From Ruegeria sp. Alg231-54 (lineage in GTDB: Bacteria; Pseudomonadota; Alphaproteobacteria; Rhodobacterales; Rhodobacteraceae): a stretch of 41,963 bases of DNA. Shown piece by piece: positions 1 through 9,054 of the stretch (positions are counted from its first letter, which is position 1; each line of letters begins with the position of its first letter). A program made the position numbers and the translations under genes. The stretch covers positions 1 through 41,963 of the forward strand of contig NZ_FREZ01000020.1 in assembly GCF_900143525.1 (NCBI RefSeq). The letters are read 5' to 3'. Below the pieces are notes generated by a model that had not been told where the DNA came from, did no database searches, and saw only the letters and a program-made list of their open reading frames with translations.

Positions 1-743
1 GTCAGGCTCAGCGCATCGCCGTTCGGGTCACTGTCATTGGCCAACAGATCGCCCGCCACATTGATGGTCAGCGCCACATCCTCATCTGTTGCCAGAGTAT
101 CGTCGGTTGCAACAGGCGGATCGTTCACCGGCGTGATCGTCCCATCCTCATCGGCGATCGGGTCACTGGCAAATTCAAAGTAATCCACCTGCGCGGTGTA
201 GCCTGTTGCCGGGCCGGTATTACCGGCAAAGACACCCGCCTGACTGACGGTCATTGCGTGGTTAAAGCTGCCGGCGGTGGTCCAGTTCTCTCCATCCTGG
301 GAATAGTCCAGGGTCCAGGTATCGCCGGTCCGGTCCACTCGCAGATACGGGGCACTGCCGCCGGGGATGACCACGTTGAACTGCATCGAAGTGTTGCCGT
401 CGATGGTGATTGCCGCAAAGGCGCGCAGATCAGTGCCGTCCGAATAGGTGTCGAACCGGATCCAGTTGTCTGCATCCTGTTCAACCAGCAGGCCCTGCAT
501 CTGATATCGCTCGGTTGGCGTGGTCAGAAATCGGGCCTCGAGGGTAAAATCCGCGTTAGCCTGACTCTGCATCGCCCGCGCACTGTTGTTGGTGCCCCAG
601 ACATTGTGATCACCGTCCGGCGTGACAAGTTCCAGATAAGCATCTGAACCAGCCACCCCAAGCCCCACAGAAGTCCCCTGCGGACCAGTAATGTTCCAGG
701 CCGGATCAATTGAACCAGAAGAAAAATCGTCAGAAATGCTCAA
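1..743 (-). CDS. Large secreted repeat protein, N-terminal part (cut by the left edge)
   Basis: The first 247 codons are visible; the rest lies beyond base 1. Residues about 3-195 look like a concanavalin-A/LamG-like (DUF1349-type) fold, with spaced aromatic stretches such as NWIRFDTYSDGT and WTLDYSQDGENW. From about residue 205 the sequence PPVATDDTLATDED, followed by LLANDSDPNGD, is typical of cadherin-like/tandem-95 repeats in giant bacterial adhesins and type I secreted proteins. There is no N-terminal signal peptide, which fits type I secretion through a C-terminal signal that would be off the window. The start is TTG at 743: an in-frame stop lies 12 codons upstream, no ATG or GTG lies between, and a run of seven G sits a few bases before it. 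The transporter and C-terminus are not visible, so a secreted adhesin or glycan-binding protein is inference. Confidence 0.8.
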   Translation of the reverse strand, partial: MSISDDFSSGSIDPAWNITGPQGTSVGLGVAGSDAYLELVTPDGDHNVWGTNNSARAMQSQANADFTLEARFLTTPTERYQMQGLLVEQDADNWIRFDTYSDGTDLRAFAAITIDGNTSMQFNVVIPGGSAPYLRVDRTGDTWTLDYSQDGENWTTAGSFNHAMTVSQAGVFAGNTGPATGYTAQVDYFEFASDPIADEDGTITPVNDPPVATDDTLATDEDVALTINVAGDLLANDSDPNGDALSL

Positions 744-1511
744 TACGCCCCCCCACCGAACAATCTCGGCTATAACTCACCACCATGCTCCAATACAAAA
801 TGCTCAGACAAAAATGACTTAAAACCCTAAAAATAATAAAAAATACACAGGAAAGCCCCAGTGTATTTTACATTCTAAAACGGGATTTCAACGTAGCCCC
901 CAAAAAACCAAACACCGACAATCAGACACAAAGAGCGGGAAACTTCGACGCATTACTCTTTGCGAAAAACACCATCATTTTTCGTGGAGAATTCTAACAT
1001 ACTATCCTGAGAGGGTCACCAAAATTGTCGAAGGCCACACCCCAAAGTGATTACTGTTATACATGTGGAAACAAAGACAAGGGTTTGAGACCTTAATCTG
1101 GGAAGCCGCTGCAATCCGACAGTCGCAATTCAGGTTCAGAGACCACCGTTTTCCATCGTGCAGCATTATCCTGTTTAGTCGTAGCAGTATACAATGGCGC
1201 GATGCACCTTTCTGCGCGGGTAGGGGCATAAGAAGGGGGCACCGGGTTACATGCCACCTGTGACAACCAGAGAACGGCATGTTCAACTTGTGCACTACCC
1301 TTGTGCAAGTCGGTAACTACAGTGAGACTAGGCTCGGTCTGGCCCAAGATATGGTGGCGCGAGCAGCTTTGCCAGGAATTCATCCCAGCGTTTCATTCCC
1401 ATAATCTACCTGCTTTAGTGCAACAAACCTCGGTGGGCTTAAACTATGGTCAACCGAGTTACGGTAACATGATACTATCGAATAAAGATGCCATATTTTT
1501 GCCGGCACAAT
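744..1511. other. Gene-free stretch of about 770 bp
   Basis: The first 250 bases upstream of the secreted-protein gene are A/T-rich (for example around 825-850) and probably hold its promoter. The rest carries short overlapping open frames on both strands that have no recognisable domain, no convincing ribosome site and poor codon use. I see no RNA gene, insertion sequence or terminator in it. Confidence 0.5.
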
Positions 1512-3047
1512 TTATGATCTCACCAAAATTTTCTTCAAATCTGCACGCTCACCTTTATTCAAGCAAAACCCAAATAAAACCGCAACGTAAACCAATGCAC
1601 CGTAAACGGAATAGGCTATCAACATATGCCAGCTTTCCGGCTGTTTGTTTAGGTCCAGGGCAATCCAGACAATACTGGCGGCTATCGCCGGAGAGTAACC
1701 GGGAACCAAAACGCGCCGGAACAAATCGGCAAACGATCTTTCAATAATCTTAAGGCAGAGAATCCAAAAGAATAGGATCTGAGCAAGAATGGTGATAATT
1801 GTCAGCGACAAGGTTGCTCCAACTGCGCCCAATTCGGTAAAGCTCAGGAAAGAAATCATCAGGATCAGCCCGAAAAACTGAAAGATGAATGCGGCCGAAA
1901 AGAAAGCCTTTACCTGTTTTGTTGCTATTGCTGTCAATGGAAGTAAGGCCATTGGCGACGTAAAGGGATAGATAATCATAAACAGGATAATAACCATGGA
2001 AGCCTGCGAATACTCTTCACCCAGATAAAGGTGAACGAAGCTGTCCGAGTAGATCACCAGAGGTGTCGCAACCAAAAGCGTTATCCATGACGCATATCGC
2101 CCGCCACGAAGTACAGTCTCAGCCAGTCTCCGCTTGTCATCCAAGGCATACATTGCCGTCAGGGCTGGCTGCAGCGTTTGAGCGGCAAGCCCTACCGTAC
2201 TGTCGATTTGCCGGTAAAACGTCGCCCCAATATGGTAGCAGGTCACATCTACAGCTGTGCCATAAATATTCAGCAATATGGTCGCTGCGTTTGTGTACAT
2301 TATTCCGCCCAAACGACCAATTGTGGTCCAAAGACCAAAACTCGTCAACTCTTTGGCCTGGCTCCAGCGAAACTTACCGCGCTGAAGACGTAATTCCGGA
2401 ACCAGAAACCTTGCGCGAATGACTAACACGATGGAATAAATCGTATCAGAAATTACAGTAGCTATTACCACCCAGATAACCTGAGGTCCAAAATACAATA
2501 GGAAAAACAGAAGAAGCCCCATACGGATTAAATCACGGGCGATGCCGAAAAGATTTAATTCAATAAACCGCTGGCGAACATGAAAACCGGAAAGGAAGGG
2601 CAAAGCTAACATTTGCAACGTGAAGCTTGCCACCAATAAAAGCAACATTGACTGCGCTGAACTCACCATGCCGGGCGCGATGTTCAGAAACTTTTCTATA
2701 TTCAGGGCGAACGCTGCCCCACCAAGCAGAAAAATAGCGCCGACAACAACAAGCGGAGGAAATATGGAACTAATCAGGACAGGTATGCGCGCAAAATCCC
2801 CTTTTGCATATGCTTCAACCACATAGCGACTTATGCCTCCGGTAAAAAAAGAAAAGAAAAGCGGTGCAAACACCATCAGGGACGTAACGATCGGAAGGAT
2901 CGCAAATTCTTCGGCCGTTATGCGGTGCAGAAGATATTGATACATCCACAGAAGGACGGTAACATTGAGTGCTTTGGCAAGGACCGAACTTGCCGAGTTG
3001 ATAGCGACCAGCTTTTTCGAAACAACGATGTTCTTGTGTTCAGCCAC
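1512..3047 (-). CDS. Polysaccharide flippase, Wzx/MATE-like (MOP superfamily)
   Basis: The 511-aa protein is hydrophobic almost throughout, with about 12-14 likely transmembrane segments separated by short basic loops, the size and pattern of Wzx-type lipid-linked oligosaccharide flippases. Such proteins move undecaprenyl-diphosphate-linked repeat units across the inner membrane. An N-terminal VVSKKLVAINSASSVLAKAL segment and a late Pro-rich membrane loop fit the family. The start is GTG at 3047; the frame has a stop 8 codons upstream and no alternative start. It overlaps the end of a 73-codon open frame by 8 bases. The gene is visibly more A/T-rich than the glycosyltransferase genes downstream, which is common for wzx genes. 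Specificity for a given repeat unit cannot be told. Confidence 0.85.
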   Translation of the reverse strand: MAEHKNIVVSKKLVAINSASSVLAKALNVTVLLWMYQYLLHRITAEEFAILPIVTSLMVFAPLFFSFFTGGISRYVVEAYAKGDFARIPVLISSIFPPLVVVGAIFLLGGAAFALNIEKFLNIAPGMVSSAQSMLLLLVASFTLQMLALPFLSGFHVRQRFIELNLFGIARDLIRMGLLLFFLLYFGPQVIWVVIATVISDTIYSIVLVIRARFLVPELRLQRGKFRWSQAKELTSFGLWTTIGRLGGIMYTNAATILLNIYGTAVDVTCYHIGATFYRQIDSTVGLAAQTLQPALTAMYALDDKRRLAETVLRGGRYASWITLLVATPLVIYSDSFVHLYLGEEYSQASMVIILFMIIYPFTSPMALLPLTAIATKQVKAFFSAAFIFQFFGLILMISFLSFTELGAVGATLSLTIITILAQILFFWILCLKIIERSFADLFRRVLVPGYSPAIAASIVWIALDLNKQPESWHMLIAYSVYGALVYVAVLFGFCLNKGERADLKKILVRS

Positions 3048-3261
3048 ACAGAATTCTCGATTTGGTTACTACTGCAAAATCAGACTTCAAATCCATGCCA
3101 TTTACCTGATCCACAATCTCAGCTTTGTAAAGTGCGTTTGATGAAGCGCCCGAATCCCTGGGGCTAAGCCAAACAACTCTACTGAAGGGATCGTACCACA
3201 CGCTCAGGCGCGGGCGGCGGCAACGCATGGTGCCTGCCCCAAGCCCACCAGGTAGGCACAT
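3040..3261 (-). CDS. Short hypothetical open frame overlapping the flippase start
   Basis: A 73-codon frame with ATG at 3261 and an AAGGG sequence about 10 bases before it ends in TGA, 8 bases inside the flippase gene (GTG and TGA overlap). The geometry would allow translational coupling to the flippase. The product is Arg-rich at the N-terminus, has no transmembrane segment and no domain I recognise. It may be a remnant of a longer gene or a non-coding frame. Confidence 0.3.
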   Translation of the reverse strand: MCLPGGLGAGTMRCRRPRLSVWYDPFSRVVWLSPRDSGASSNALYKAEIVDQVNGMDLKSDFAVVTKSRILCG

Positions 3262-3359
3262 TGCTGCTACACCCTTTACAAATCAAAAGGGTGATTACAT
3301 GTTTTGAGCACTCTGGTTTCGATTAAATCAGGGTCTAATTTATTGCATGGAATATTACT

Positions 3360-4283
3360 GTGACCGGAACACGGCCTAGTCCAAGATTGAGTATCGGAAT
3401 CCCTGTTTACAATGGCGAAAAGTATTTGCGGGTTGCTCTGGACAGCTTGCTTGCGCAGACATTCGAAGATTTCGAAATCATAATTTCCGATAATGCTTCG
3501 ACGGACAAAACACAGGGGATTTGCGAAGAATACGCCGCCAAAGACATCAGAATTCGCTATGAGCGGCAGGCGACCAATCAGGGCGCGGCGGCCAACTACA
3601 ATCGAACATTCGAACTGGCCCGGGGCGAGTTGTTCAAATGGGCAGCACATGATGATGCCTGCCTGCCAACGTTCCTTGAAAAATGTGTTGATGCTCTCGA
3701 CAAGGCCGGGAAATACACTGTTCTGGCTTACACGACCGCAACCACCATCGACTCAGATGGAGAAGCCATTATTCCTGATCCATACGCCAACGGTGACACG
3801 CTGCGGCCAAGCAGTAAATTCGCCGCCGCACGCGTCGTACACACGTTGCGATATATAAGCTTGGCCAATGCGACCTTTGGAGTGATCCGAAGTGAACATC
3901 TCAGACGGACTCGTCTCATTGGTCCCTTTGTGGCCTCCGATTATGTCCTGATGATTGAGCTTGCCATGTTGGGTCGTTTCAGCAGGCTGGATGAAAGGCT
4001 TTTGCTGCGACGCAAACATTCCGAGGGGTCGCGGCATGAGGCCAATCCGACACTTGCCGATGTCGAGAAATGGTTCCGTGGAAACAGTGACCGCAAGTCC
4101 GTTCTTTCGCCACGGCTTAAACTTATGCTGGAGTATTACCGTTCCGTTTTCGTCGCGGATGTGCCCACAACCACCAAGCTGGCCTGTGCCAGCGTCATCC
4201 TTCCCGCAATGGCCGAGAGAAAACTTCGAGTCGCGGCAGGAAAGTGGAGGCGCCAAATAAGGCGGTCCACACTGGCACCCTGA
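3360..4283 (+). CDS. Glycosyltransferase family 2
   Basis: A 307-aa GT-A fold enzyme expected to transfer a sugar from a nucleotide donor to a lipid-linked acceptor at the cytoplasmic membrane face. The N-terminus has the GT2 opening SIGIPVYNGE (11-20), the nucleotide-binding ISDNAST (42-48) and an acidic metal-binding HDD at 97-99 in place of a classic DXD. The start is GTG at 3360; the ATG at 3346 is out of frame and quickly stops. The gene stands alone on the plus strand between a divergent flippase and a convergent acyltransferase that ends 2 bases beyond it. The C-terminal 70 residues are basic and could contact the membrane. Donor and acceptor are unknown. Confidence 0.85.
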   Translation: MTGTRPSPRLSIGIPVYNGEKYLRVALDSLLAQTFEDFEIIISDNASTDKTQGICEEYAAKDIRIRYERQATNQGAAANYNRTFELARGELFKWAAHDDACLPTFLEKCVDALDKAGKYTVLAYTTATTIDSDGEAIIPDPYANGDTLRPSSKFAAARVVHTLRYISLANATFGVIRSEHLRRTRLIGPFVASDYVLMIELAMLGRFSRLDERLLLRRKHSEGSRHEANPTLADVEKWFRGNSDRKSVLSPRLKLMLEYYRSVFVADVPTTTKLACASVILPAMAERKLRVAAGKWRRQIRRSTLAP

Positions 4284-4285
4284 TT

Positions 4286-4972
4286 TTATTGCTCCAAAGC
4301 AGCCAAGAACGCTTTTACATCTCTTAACTTGTCTGCATTGTTCTTTAGCCACTCGAGGTCGCGATCCCACCATCGTGACGCAAGCAGAGCATCGATCGTT
4401 GGCTCATCGAACCGATATCTCAGTATCCGGGCCGGGACACCCGCAACTACTGCGTATGGCGGAACATCGCGCGTAACAACCGAACCGGCACCAATAATAG
4501 CCCCGTGCCCAATGTTCACGCCCCCCTTCACAATAACGCCATGTCCAATCCACACATCATGTCCAAGCGTTGTTTTGGTGATGTCCTGATGCGCGTCCTC
4601 AGCCACCAGATCGTAGCCTACATGGGGCAAGGAGCGGTAGAAATACGGATGCGTCGAGACAAAATGATCTGGGTGATCAGCCAGACCTATCGTCGAAAAT
4701 GGTCCGATTGAGCAAAAGCGCCCGATATCCGTCAGGCTGACCCGGCATCCAACCTCGACATAGCTGAAGGCCCCGAAATTGGAACCGGAAACATATGCCG
4801 GACCGCCCAGTCGGCAACCGGTCTCGAACGTGTTGTTGTCAGCAATCCAATAATCGAACTCCGGACCCAATGAGCGCAGGCCATGCCGCTTTTTCAGGCG
4901 TTGGCGCAACAGAGCACGCCGGACACCGTGAGGCATCAAGTTTTCGAGCACGCGGATCAGTCGACTACTCAT
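4286..4972 (-). CDS. Hexapeptide-repeat acyltransferase (CatB/xenobiotic acetyltransferase-like)
   Basis: The 228-aa product has left-handed beta-helix hexapeptide repeats: first at about 45-90 (with FSYVEVGCRVSLTDIGRFCSIG), then at about 135-180 (DVWIGHGVIVKGGVNIGHG, IIGAGSVVTRDVPPYAVVAG). A loop containing DHPDHFVSTHPYF lies between them and supplies the likely catalytic histidine region. The family transfers acetyl groups from acetyl-CoA, in polysaccharide loci usually to a sugar hydroxyl or amine. Its ATG overlaps the stop of the upstream HAD-protein gene by 4 bases (ATGA), so the two are one operon and are probably translationally coupled. Decoration of the repeat unit by acetylation is inference from context. 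Confidence 0.88.
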   Translation of the reverse strand: MSSRLIRVLENLMPHGVRRALLRQRLKKRHGLRSLGPEFDYWIADNNTFETGCRLGGPAYVSGSNFGAFSYVEVGCRVSLTDIGRFCSIGPFSTIGLADHPDHFVSTHPYFYRSLPHVGYDLVAEDAHQDITKTTLGHDVWIGHGVIVKGGVNIGHGAIIGAGSVVTRDVPPYAVVAGVPARILRYRFDEPTIDALLASRWWDRDLEWLKNNADKLRDVKAFLAALEQ

Positions 4973-7092
4973 CGGCCAGATAACTTACGGATTCCGGCCA
5001 CCAGAGCGGTATGTACAGTGCCAGATTTTTTTTCTGAGCTACGATAAGCAGATTCTGCAAGCTTCAGACCCTTTCTGATTGCTGGCCCGCTTATCGCCAG
5101 CGAACCTTCGTACCAATGTTGCCATCCCAGGTTTGGAAACTTTCCTGCAATCATTTCATTACAAATTGACAGCACCGTGTAGCGATGCACTAGGGATTTG
5201 GATGTTTCTTCAGAAGCCTGGGCCCCCTCGAATGGGAAGCTGCCCCAAGCCGCCGCCTCATTCTGATCCGGCTGTGTCCAGAGCGCTGTAATCAAATCGC
5301 AGGTTACATCACGCACATCCGCATAGGGGTCAACCAGATCACTATCCAGCACCAGATGCTCGGAAAACGTAGACAGTGTTGTGTTGTAAAGGTTCAGCCC
5401 CCATTCAATCACAGGCTTGTTAACGCGGACGGAGAGATCGGGCACCACAGCACCATCTTCTCGGCGATAACCGGTTACAGTGCCATGGTCAGCTGCACAG
5501 AACATCTGGACACAGGTTCCAAATCCCCGGGATCGCTTGATGCCCTGATTTCGGCGGTGATCATAGAGATAGCAATCCGTATCAGCGACCCACTCGGGCT
5601 CTTGAGCTGGCATGGGCAAGCCTGCGTCCTTCGGGTTATCCAGTCCAATCAGAAAGATACGCGGCGCCCGGCCACCGGCATTTTTTACTAGGGCATGTAC
5701 AGCGCGAACCTGGCTGCCCACACCTCCGAAATCAATTATCCCTTGAGAAACATCATCCAGAAGGCCTTCCTGCCTGAAGTAATCGGTTAGGATTTCGCGC
5801 CGCCGGGATGCACGCTCCAAAATCAACTCGCGCAGTGGCCCTTCAGTTAGTTGGGCGCGTAAGGCTTCTGAAATTTGCGAGGCAGAATGCGTTACATCCA
5901 CATCTTCGGGTTCATCCAGAAACTGCGCGATATCATCCCACTGAAGATCAAATCTGGCAAGGAATTTAGCTATAGATAAACTTGGGACATCCCGGAAAAT
6001 CCAGCCTGTCTCTTCCTCGTCGGCACTGAATGTCGCCGCCAGATTGGTAGATTTCCGGCTGACATACAGATAGCCGATTTCAATTGGCAGCTGTAACCGC
6101 GACACCAAAGTGCGGGCCAGTTCAGCTAAAATCTGACCGTCTCGGGCAAGAAACACGAGGCGTTCCAGCGAAAGTTCCTGAGCTCTTTTCAGGATCCAGA
6201 GCACGTACCCCAGCAGGGCCGGGGCTGCAACACCAGCCGCTACATCGCGGATTGCGGCCTCTCTGTCATCTGTTGCCGTCGTTGCCAAACGGGTCATCCG
6301 GCTTGCGCCAGCCAAAGAAGATGCAAAGCCCGCAGTGGTCGTAGCGGCGTCGGCGAGTATTTCTTCATACTTGTTCAAACGCCCGCTGGTACACCAGCGC
6401 GTCTCAATCCCCCTCCTCAACGGAACAGCGACATCCGAGTGGGGGTGATCGCCCATATGCAGAATTTGGCCCGGTGAATTGTTTTCTGACGTAAGGCGCT
6501 CAAAAAGTCGGCCGGAAGCTTTTGATTCAGCGTGTTCAGATGACACCAGGCAACGGCTGTCGGAAAACCAGAGCCCGGCCGAATTTAGTCTGTCTTCAAT
6601 AAAGGTGGCAGGAAAATACGTGTCCGAAGTGTACACCACAGGAAGTCCCTGTGCCTGGCAACGGTCAAGCAATCGCTGGGCCGCAGGGACAGCACGCAAC
6701 ATCTCAGCTTCCAGCGAAAGTTCGGCCTCTGCCAATTGCGGGACCAGTTGTTCATCCAGATGAAGTCGACTTGCGACTTCGACATAAAAATCCCGGAGCC
6801 CGGCTTTGGAATCTAATCCGCCTTCGCGCCGCCATACGGCCTGCTCGGCGTTCGCCCGGACCTGCGCGAATAGCTCAGGAGAACAGTTTATCATTCCTTT
6901 GGTCGCCAGACGGCGACCCAGCCAGATGAACAGATCATGTGGACGACCGCACGCCCGGGTTAAAACTGTATCAAAAACATCTAGCGAAAGTAGCGAGGGT
7001 GCCTTGGGCTGAACTGCGCCCATATCACCAAGATCATCAAGTGACCTAATATGGTACGGCTTTGCGCTGCGGCGTGCTTTGGATGTGTCCAC
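4969..7092 (-). CDS. Two-domain HAD-superfamily protein (COG5610-like) of polysaccharide loci
   Basis: This is a 707-aa protein. Residues about 30-240 form a HAD-like domain: motif I LDVFDT (nucleophile Asp38), motif II TSDTYF (Ser156), Lys191 and motif IV GDHPHSD (Asp215, Asp220). The position two after the nucleophile is Phe40 rather than the general-acid Asp of HAD phosphatases, as in dehalogenases and other COG5610-type proteins. Residues about 270-700 form a second region I cannot assign to a known enzyme fold; it has FLARDGQILAELA and IIDFGGVGSQ segments seen in such proteins. The start is GTG at 7092 with AGGA 8 bases upstream and a stop just before it. It heads a two-gene operon with the acyltransferase. 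COG5610-type proteins occur beside glycosyltransferases, but their reaction is not established. Confidence 0.75.
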   Translation of the reverse strand: MDTSKARRSAKPYHIRSLDDLGDMGAVQPKAPSLLSLDVFDTVLTRACGRPHDLFIWLGRRLATKGMINCSPELFAQVRANAEQAVWRREGGLDSKAGLRDFYVEVASRLHLDEQLVPQLAEAELSLEAEMLRAVPAAQRLLDRCQAQGLPVVYTSDTYFPATFIEDRLNSAGLWFSDSRCLVSSEHAESKASGRLFERLTSENNSPGQILHMGDHPHSDVAVPLRRGIETRWCTSGRLNKYEEILADAATTTAGFASSLAGASRMTRLATTATDDREAAIRDVAAGVAAPALLGYVLWILKRAQELSLERLVFLARDGQILAELARTLVSRLQLPIEIGYLYVSRKSTNLAATFSADEEETGWIFRDVPSLSIAKFLARFDLQWDDIAQFLDEPEDVDVTHSASQISEALRAQLTEGPLRELILERASRRREILTDYFRQEGLLDDVSQGIIDFGGVGSQVRAVHALVKNAGGRAPRIFLIGLDNPKDAGLPMPAQEPEWVADTDCYLYDHRRNQGIKRSRGFGTCVQMFCAADHGTVTGYRREDGAVVPDLSVRVNKPVIEWGLNLYNTTLSTFSEHLVLDSDLVDPYADVRDVTCDLITALWTQPDQNEAAAWGSFPFEGAQASEETSKSLVHRYTVLSICNEMIAGKFPNLGWQHWYEGSLAISGPAIRKGLKLAESAYRSSEKKSGTVHTALVAGIRKLSGR

Positions 7093-7389
7093 TCTTTATG
7101 TCCTAATACCAATAATATGAATTCTTACCGTAGTCTGGCTTTATTGCACAAACCTAATAATGGCTGCAGTGCCGCTTTCCTCGGACAGAGTTATTCTATG
7201 GTCTCTGTGATGCGTATGCCAAGATCTGTATAACGGTCAGACAAGGCAGTTCGGGTCCGGGATTTCGCGATCGGACACCAAAGTTCTGCGTCACGAGCCT
7301 CTGCCAATGTATCTTGACGCGTTTATGGCATTGCTACGGGTAAACACACCTGTTCTGCGGGTTTTCAGGGTTAGTTTTTTGCAGGCAGC

Positions 7390-7414
7390 GTGGCGACTCC
7401 GATGAGGGCGCCAC
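7390..7414. other. Stem-loop in the intergenic region before the GT4 gene
   Basis: GTGGCG (7390-7395) pairs with CGCCAC (7409-7414), and an inner CTC (7397-7399) pairs with GAG (7404-7406) around a CGAT loop, leaving a small internal bulge. No T-run follows on either strand, so it is not a standard terminator. It sits about 400 bases before the glycosyltransferase operon and could be part of a 5' leader. Function is unknown. Confidence 0.35.
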
Positions 7415-7433
7415 AACTGGTACCGGTGCTCTG

Positions 7434-7685
7434 ATGTATGGGATGCCCGGGGACGATTCGACCGCTGACCTACTGCCCAGATTGTTTGATAATTTGGCGT
7501 ATATTCTGGAAGAAACCCATTATTTGAATTCCATTTGGAAACATTTCGTCGGTCACGCCCGCTCTGAAAGTCTGCTCAAAACCCAGATCAGGAAACCGGA
7601 CGCCTTCAGGAAGATACACCTGACACTCTTCGGATTGATCCTGAACGAAGATCAGCGCATTGCTGCCATCTTGACGGAACTTTGA
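7434..7685 (+). CDS. Hypothetical 83-aa protein or remnant
   Basis: The frame is open for 83 codons in an otherwise gene-poor stretch of about 715 bp (7093-7807). The predicted product is mixed charged and hydrophobic, with a helical-looking middle part (DNLAYILEETHYLNSIWKHF) and C-terminus (LTLFGLILNEDQRIAAIL). No clear Shine-Dalgarno sequence precedes the ATG and I recognise no family. It may be the end of a decayed gene. The rest of the stretch shows only the stem-loop at 7390 and a short leader frame. Confidence 0.3.
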   Translation: MYGMPGDDSTADLLPRLFDNLAYILEETHYLNSIWKHFVGHARSESLLKTQIRKPDAFRKIHLTLFGLILNEDQRIAAILTEL

Positions 7686-7730
7686 TGACCTAGATACTGG
7701 GCACGGTTTTCAAACTCAGGATTTTTTAAA

Positions 7731-7808
7731 ATGACCAGTTATATTGCCAGACTGAAAACCCGCCTTGTACGTATACCCGGAAACGTTCGGGCACGAGGGA
7801 AGGAATAG
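7731..7808 (+). CDS. Possible 25-aa leader peptide overlapping the GT4 start
   Basis: A 25-codon frame (ATG at 7731, CAGG about 10 bases upstream) encodes a basic peptide and ends in TAG, whose G is the first base of the glycosyltransferase GTG start (TAGTG). This stop-start overlap would suit translational coupling. No standalone function is suggested; it could also be a chance frame. Confidence 0.3.
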   Translation: MTSYIARLKTRLVRIPGNVRARGKE

Positions 7809-8980
7809 TGAAGACCATCCTGCATATCACCGCCGACTATCCCGATCTGTATAATGAGAGGAAAACGCTGGCGATCAAAAATCTGCTGGAAAACACAAAT
7901 GGTTTTCGTCATCTCGTTTACTCGATCAACCGAAAATCCGGTCTTGGCGGCCTGCAACTGATTGGTCGTCAGAACGGTGTCGCCACAATTTGTTACAAGG
8001 CACCGCCCCTGAGTATATTTCTGGAAACGTTTCTGTCCGGAGTGGCGGATTGGATCGTCAATGATCTTCGCGAAACGAATGAAGAGGTCCATTTGTTGCA
8101 TGCGCACAAGCTTTCGATTGAAGGTCTGGTGGCGCAACGCGTGTCGAGAGCATTGGGACAAATTCCTTATATTTGCACAATTCGTGGGAACACGGATCAA
8201 AAGTACCTCCGCCTGAAACTGCAAAAGCGCGAAACCTATCGACAATTGGTCGGGGGGGCCGCGCTGTTGCTTCCTGTGACGCCCTGGATCGAACGCTATG
8301 TGGACCGGACCCTTGGAGCAGACCGGGCGCCCAGGCAGCTTTTGCCCACCATCAGCCAGAGTACCGAATTGCTTTCGCCACAACCGGGGAACGGTCGGTT
8401 GGTTGCCGCGTTTCACCTGGCCGGGTGGCGCCTCAAAGGAATCCCCAACCTCCTCTCCGCGATATCGGGGCTAAGGGCGGCCGGAACTCTGGTGCAACTC
8501 GATATCATCGGTGGGGGCGATGAGCATCATAGCCGGGCCATTCAGAAGCAGATCGAAAAACATAATCTGGAAGATCAGGTTCGGCTGGTCGGGGCCATAC
8601 CTCATACTGAAATTCAGGCACGGCTGAACACGTATTCGGGGTTTGTGCTGCCCACACTACGCGAAACTTTTGGCATGGTTTACATCGAAGCGCTGACAGC
8701 GGGATTGCCAATTCTCTACTCCGAAGAACGGGGGGTGGACGGGTTCTTTGACGACATGGATATTGGGGTTCGTTGCAACCCCAAGTCGGTTCAGAGCATT
8801 GAATCGGGCCTGCTTCGGCTGACCGGGAATGAGCAGCATATGAAAACCGAACTTGCAAGATATCAGGCCGAAGGCTTCTTTCGCCGTTTCAATGCCGGAA
8901 GCGTTTCTGAATCATATGCAGAAGCGCTGCAGAGGATTTTTGATGACGATCAGGTTACAGTTGCAGGTGAGGCGTATTGA
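7808..8980 (+). CDS. Glycosyltransferase family 4 (GT-B fold)
   Basis: A 390-aa retaining-type GT-B enzyme. The N-terminal half binds the acceptor (HAH at 98-100). The C-terminal donor half carries the family signature RETFGMVYIEA with the paired glutamates Glu286 and Glu294 and an LDIIGGG strand at about 231-237. The start is GTG at 7808, which directly overlaps the stop of a 25-codon frame. The stop TGA at 8978-8980 lies close before the next glycosyltransferase, and the run continues into a pyruvyl transferase gene, so 7808-11324 reads as one transcription unit. It should add one internal sugar to the lipid-linked repeat; which one is unknown. Confidence 0.85.
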   Translation: MKTILHITADYPDLYNERKTLAIKNLLENTNGFRHLVYSINRKSGLGGLQLIGRQNGVATICYKAPPLSIFLETFLSGVADWIVNDLRETNEEVHLLHAHKLSIEGLVAQRVSRALGQIPYICTIRGNTDQKYLRLKLQKRETYRQLVGGAALLLPVTPWIERYVDRTLGADRAPRQLLPTISQSTELLSPQPGNGRLVAAFHLAGWRLKGIPNLLSAISGLRAAGTLVQLDIIGGGDEHHSRAIQKQIEKHNLEDQVRLVGAIPHTEIQARLNTYSGFVLPTLRETFGMVYIEALTAGLPILYSEERGVDGFFDDMDIGVRCNPKSVQSIESGLLRLTGNEQHMKTELARYQAEGFFRRFNAGSVSESYAEALQRIFDDDQVTVAGEAY

Positions 8981-9054
8981 TACGCACGGTTGCCGGTATG
9001 ACACACAATAATGATAAAACCGCGCGAAATATGAATGGTATAGCAGGTGAGAGT

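Noticed and set aside
258..647. 129-codon plus-strand frame at the left edge
   Set aside because: The opposite strand reads a continuous LamG-like and cadherin-like protein across the same bases.
1301..1747. 148-codon plus-strand frame between the adhesin and flippase genes
   Set aside because: It runs antisense into the flippase gene, has no recognisable domain and uses rare codons.
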